Of a stretch of DNA of 5,999 bases, positions 5,631-5,999 are shown piece by piece. The stretch comes from Saprospirales bacterium (lineage in GTDB: Bacteria; Bacteroidota; Bacteroidia; Chitinophagales; JADJOU01). The notes under the pieces were generated by a model, which was given only the letters and a program-made list of their open reading frames with translations, searched no databases and was not told the origin of the DNA. Positions within the stretch are counted from its first letter, which is position 1; each line of letters starts with the position of its first letter. Location of the stretch: positions 1-5,999 of the forward strand of contig CANHJR010000087.1 of NCBI GenBank assembly GCA_947461165.1, read 5' to 3'. Made by a program: the position numbers and the translations under genes.

Positions 5631-5719
5631 ATAACAAAATTAATTTTTAGTGATTTATCAAATAAAATGACCCGAATACGAGAGAAAAACTCCAATAGAA
5701 TGAATTAAACATCGAATTT

Positions 5720-5732
5720 CTGTCTCTTATAC
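5720..5732 (+). other. 13-base identity to Tn5/Nextera mosaic end
   Basis: CTGTCTCTTATAC equals the first 13 bases of the 19-base hyperactive Tn5 mosaic end (CTGTCTCTTATACACATCT) used in library adapters; the following bases (TACCCG) differ. In read-through it would mark the end of a DNA insert at 5719. It may be chance, or a trace of an untrimmed adapter at a false join. No Tn5 genes are nearby. Confidence 0.35.
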
Positions 5733-5784
5733 TACCCGTTCTTTTAGTCGAGAGTCTGCTTAGTAAACAAATTTATAGCCCTCT

Positions 5785-5813
5785 CCTACCTAAAACTTAG
5801 CAAATTTAGTAGG
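5785..5813 (-). other. Hairpin spanning a stop codon
   Basis: CCTAC-C-TAAA (5785-5794) pairs with TTTAGTAGG (5805-5813), giving nine base pairs with one bulged C around a 10-base loop. It straddles the TAG (5792-5790) that ends the right-hand minus-strand gene. No T run follows, so it is not an intrinsic terminator. It could stabilise the mRNA 3' end or be chance. Confidence 0.3.
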
Positions 5814-5999
5814 CATGAACGCAAATTTGAATTCTGGGTTAATAGAAGGAAACGCCTTGGTTGATTGTATCAATTTAGTACCAATACTGTTGCACTGTTC
5901 ATTCATGTTTGACAAGAATATTCCTCCTCTAGCTGTCAAGATTATTTGAAGTGGTTTTTCGGCAAAAATGACTCCTCCGATTTGTCCCCCTACTTCAGA
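5790..5999 (-). CDS. 3' end of an unrecognised gene, cut by the window edge
   Basis: The minus strand is open from the right edge for 69 codons to a TAG at 5792-5790. The peptide includes GGQIGGVIFAEKPLQIILTA, RGGIFLSNMNEQCNSIG and a terminal PEFKFAFMPTKFAKF. Alternating polar and hydrophobic residues and a C-terminal Phe recall the last strands of an outer-membrane or periplasmic beta protein, but this is impression only and I do not recognise the family. Coding is supported by the uninterrupted frame, ordinary amino-acid make-up and the strong same-strand terminator at 5599-5630. The 5' end and start lie outside the window. If the 13-mer at 5720-5732 marks a false join, the terminator might not belong to this gene. 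Confidence 0.65.
   Translation of the reverse strand, partial: SEVGGQIGGVIFAEKPLQIILTARGGIFLSNMNEQCNSIGTKLIQSTKAFPSINPEFKFAFMPTKFAKF

Larger units (their letters stand above)
5248..5789. other. Gene-free stretch with mobile-element relic and terminator
   Basis: About 540 bases hold no intact gene in any frame. It contains the transposase relic at 5332-5466, the terminator at 5599-5630 and the adapter-like 13-mer at 5720-5732. The parts 5467-5598 and 5633-5719 are AT-rich with homopolymer runs and show nothing I can name. No clear plus-strand terminator follows the five-gene operon. In most Bacteroidota recN would be expected near here, so the stretch may be the scar of a rearrangement. Confidence 0.6.

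Noticed and set aside
5489..5695. Minus-strand 68-codon frame
   Set aside because: It reads straight through the strong minus-strand terminator hairpin and its T run, and its composition is not protein-like.
1..5999. CRISPR arrays, tRNA or rRNA genes, attachment sites, phage genes
   Set aside because: No regularly spaced direct repeats, cloverleaf-like segments or ribosomal RNA signatures were seen on either strand.

Overview
The window reads as chromosomal DNA of a member of the Bacteroidota. It is AT-rich, the starts lack Shine-Dalgarno sites, and three exact matches to the Bacteroidota -7 promoter box (TAnnTTTG) lie in the one divergent intergenic region. The gene families also fit: a PCC/ACC-type biotin carrier of the Bacteroidota form, a dihydroorotase-like paralogue followed by a DUF4199-like membrane protein and a GT2 glycosyltransferase, and a CoaB gene followed by a DUF4835 (PorD-type) protein. 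Family or genus cannot be fixed from this sequence.

Left arm, minus strand (1-799). A biotin carboxyl carrier protein (311-799) is followed by a GNAT acetyltransferase that has lost its middle. The N-terminal 33 residues and a probable C-terminal remnant survive in different frames at 124-314. Next is the start of an unrecognised gene that leaves the window at base 1. Each junction in this chain is a 4-base ATGA stop/start overlap, including the one at the deletion scar.

Divergent control region (800-1054). It holds candidate promoters in both directions, a perfect 12-bp palindrome at 1002-1013 between them, and a 13-nt palindrome at 883-895.

Right-hand operon, plus strand (1055-5247). Five genes are packed with gaps of 12, -4, 3 and 0 bases: a dihydroorotase-like protein missing several expected metal and catalytic residues, a four-helix DUF4199-like membrane protein, a membrane-anchored polyprenyl-phosphate-type glycosyltransferase, a stand-alone CoaB (phosphopantothenate-cysteine ligase without the usual CoaC half), and a secreted DUF4835 protein linked to type IX secretion. 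The second and third genes plausibly work together in making or moving a lipid-linked sugar. CoaB serves coenzyme A synthesis.

Tail (5248-5999). About 540 bases hold no intact gene. The stretch contains a broken N-terminal piece of a Y1/REP-associated (RAYT-like) transposase at 5332-5466, a minus-strand intrinsic terminator at 5599-5630, a 13-base identity to the Tn5/Nextera mosaic end at 5720-5732 (possible assembly artefact), and from 5790 to the right edge the C-terminal 69 codons of an unrecognised minus-strand gene.

The window looks mostly like ordinary core metabolism. The points most worth following up are the decayed GNAT inside a translationally coupled chain, the non-catalytic dihydroorotase paralogue, the monofunctional CoaB, the palindromic divergent promoter and the transposase relic. 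I did not find evidence of a wholly new multi-gene system.
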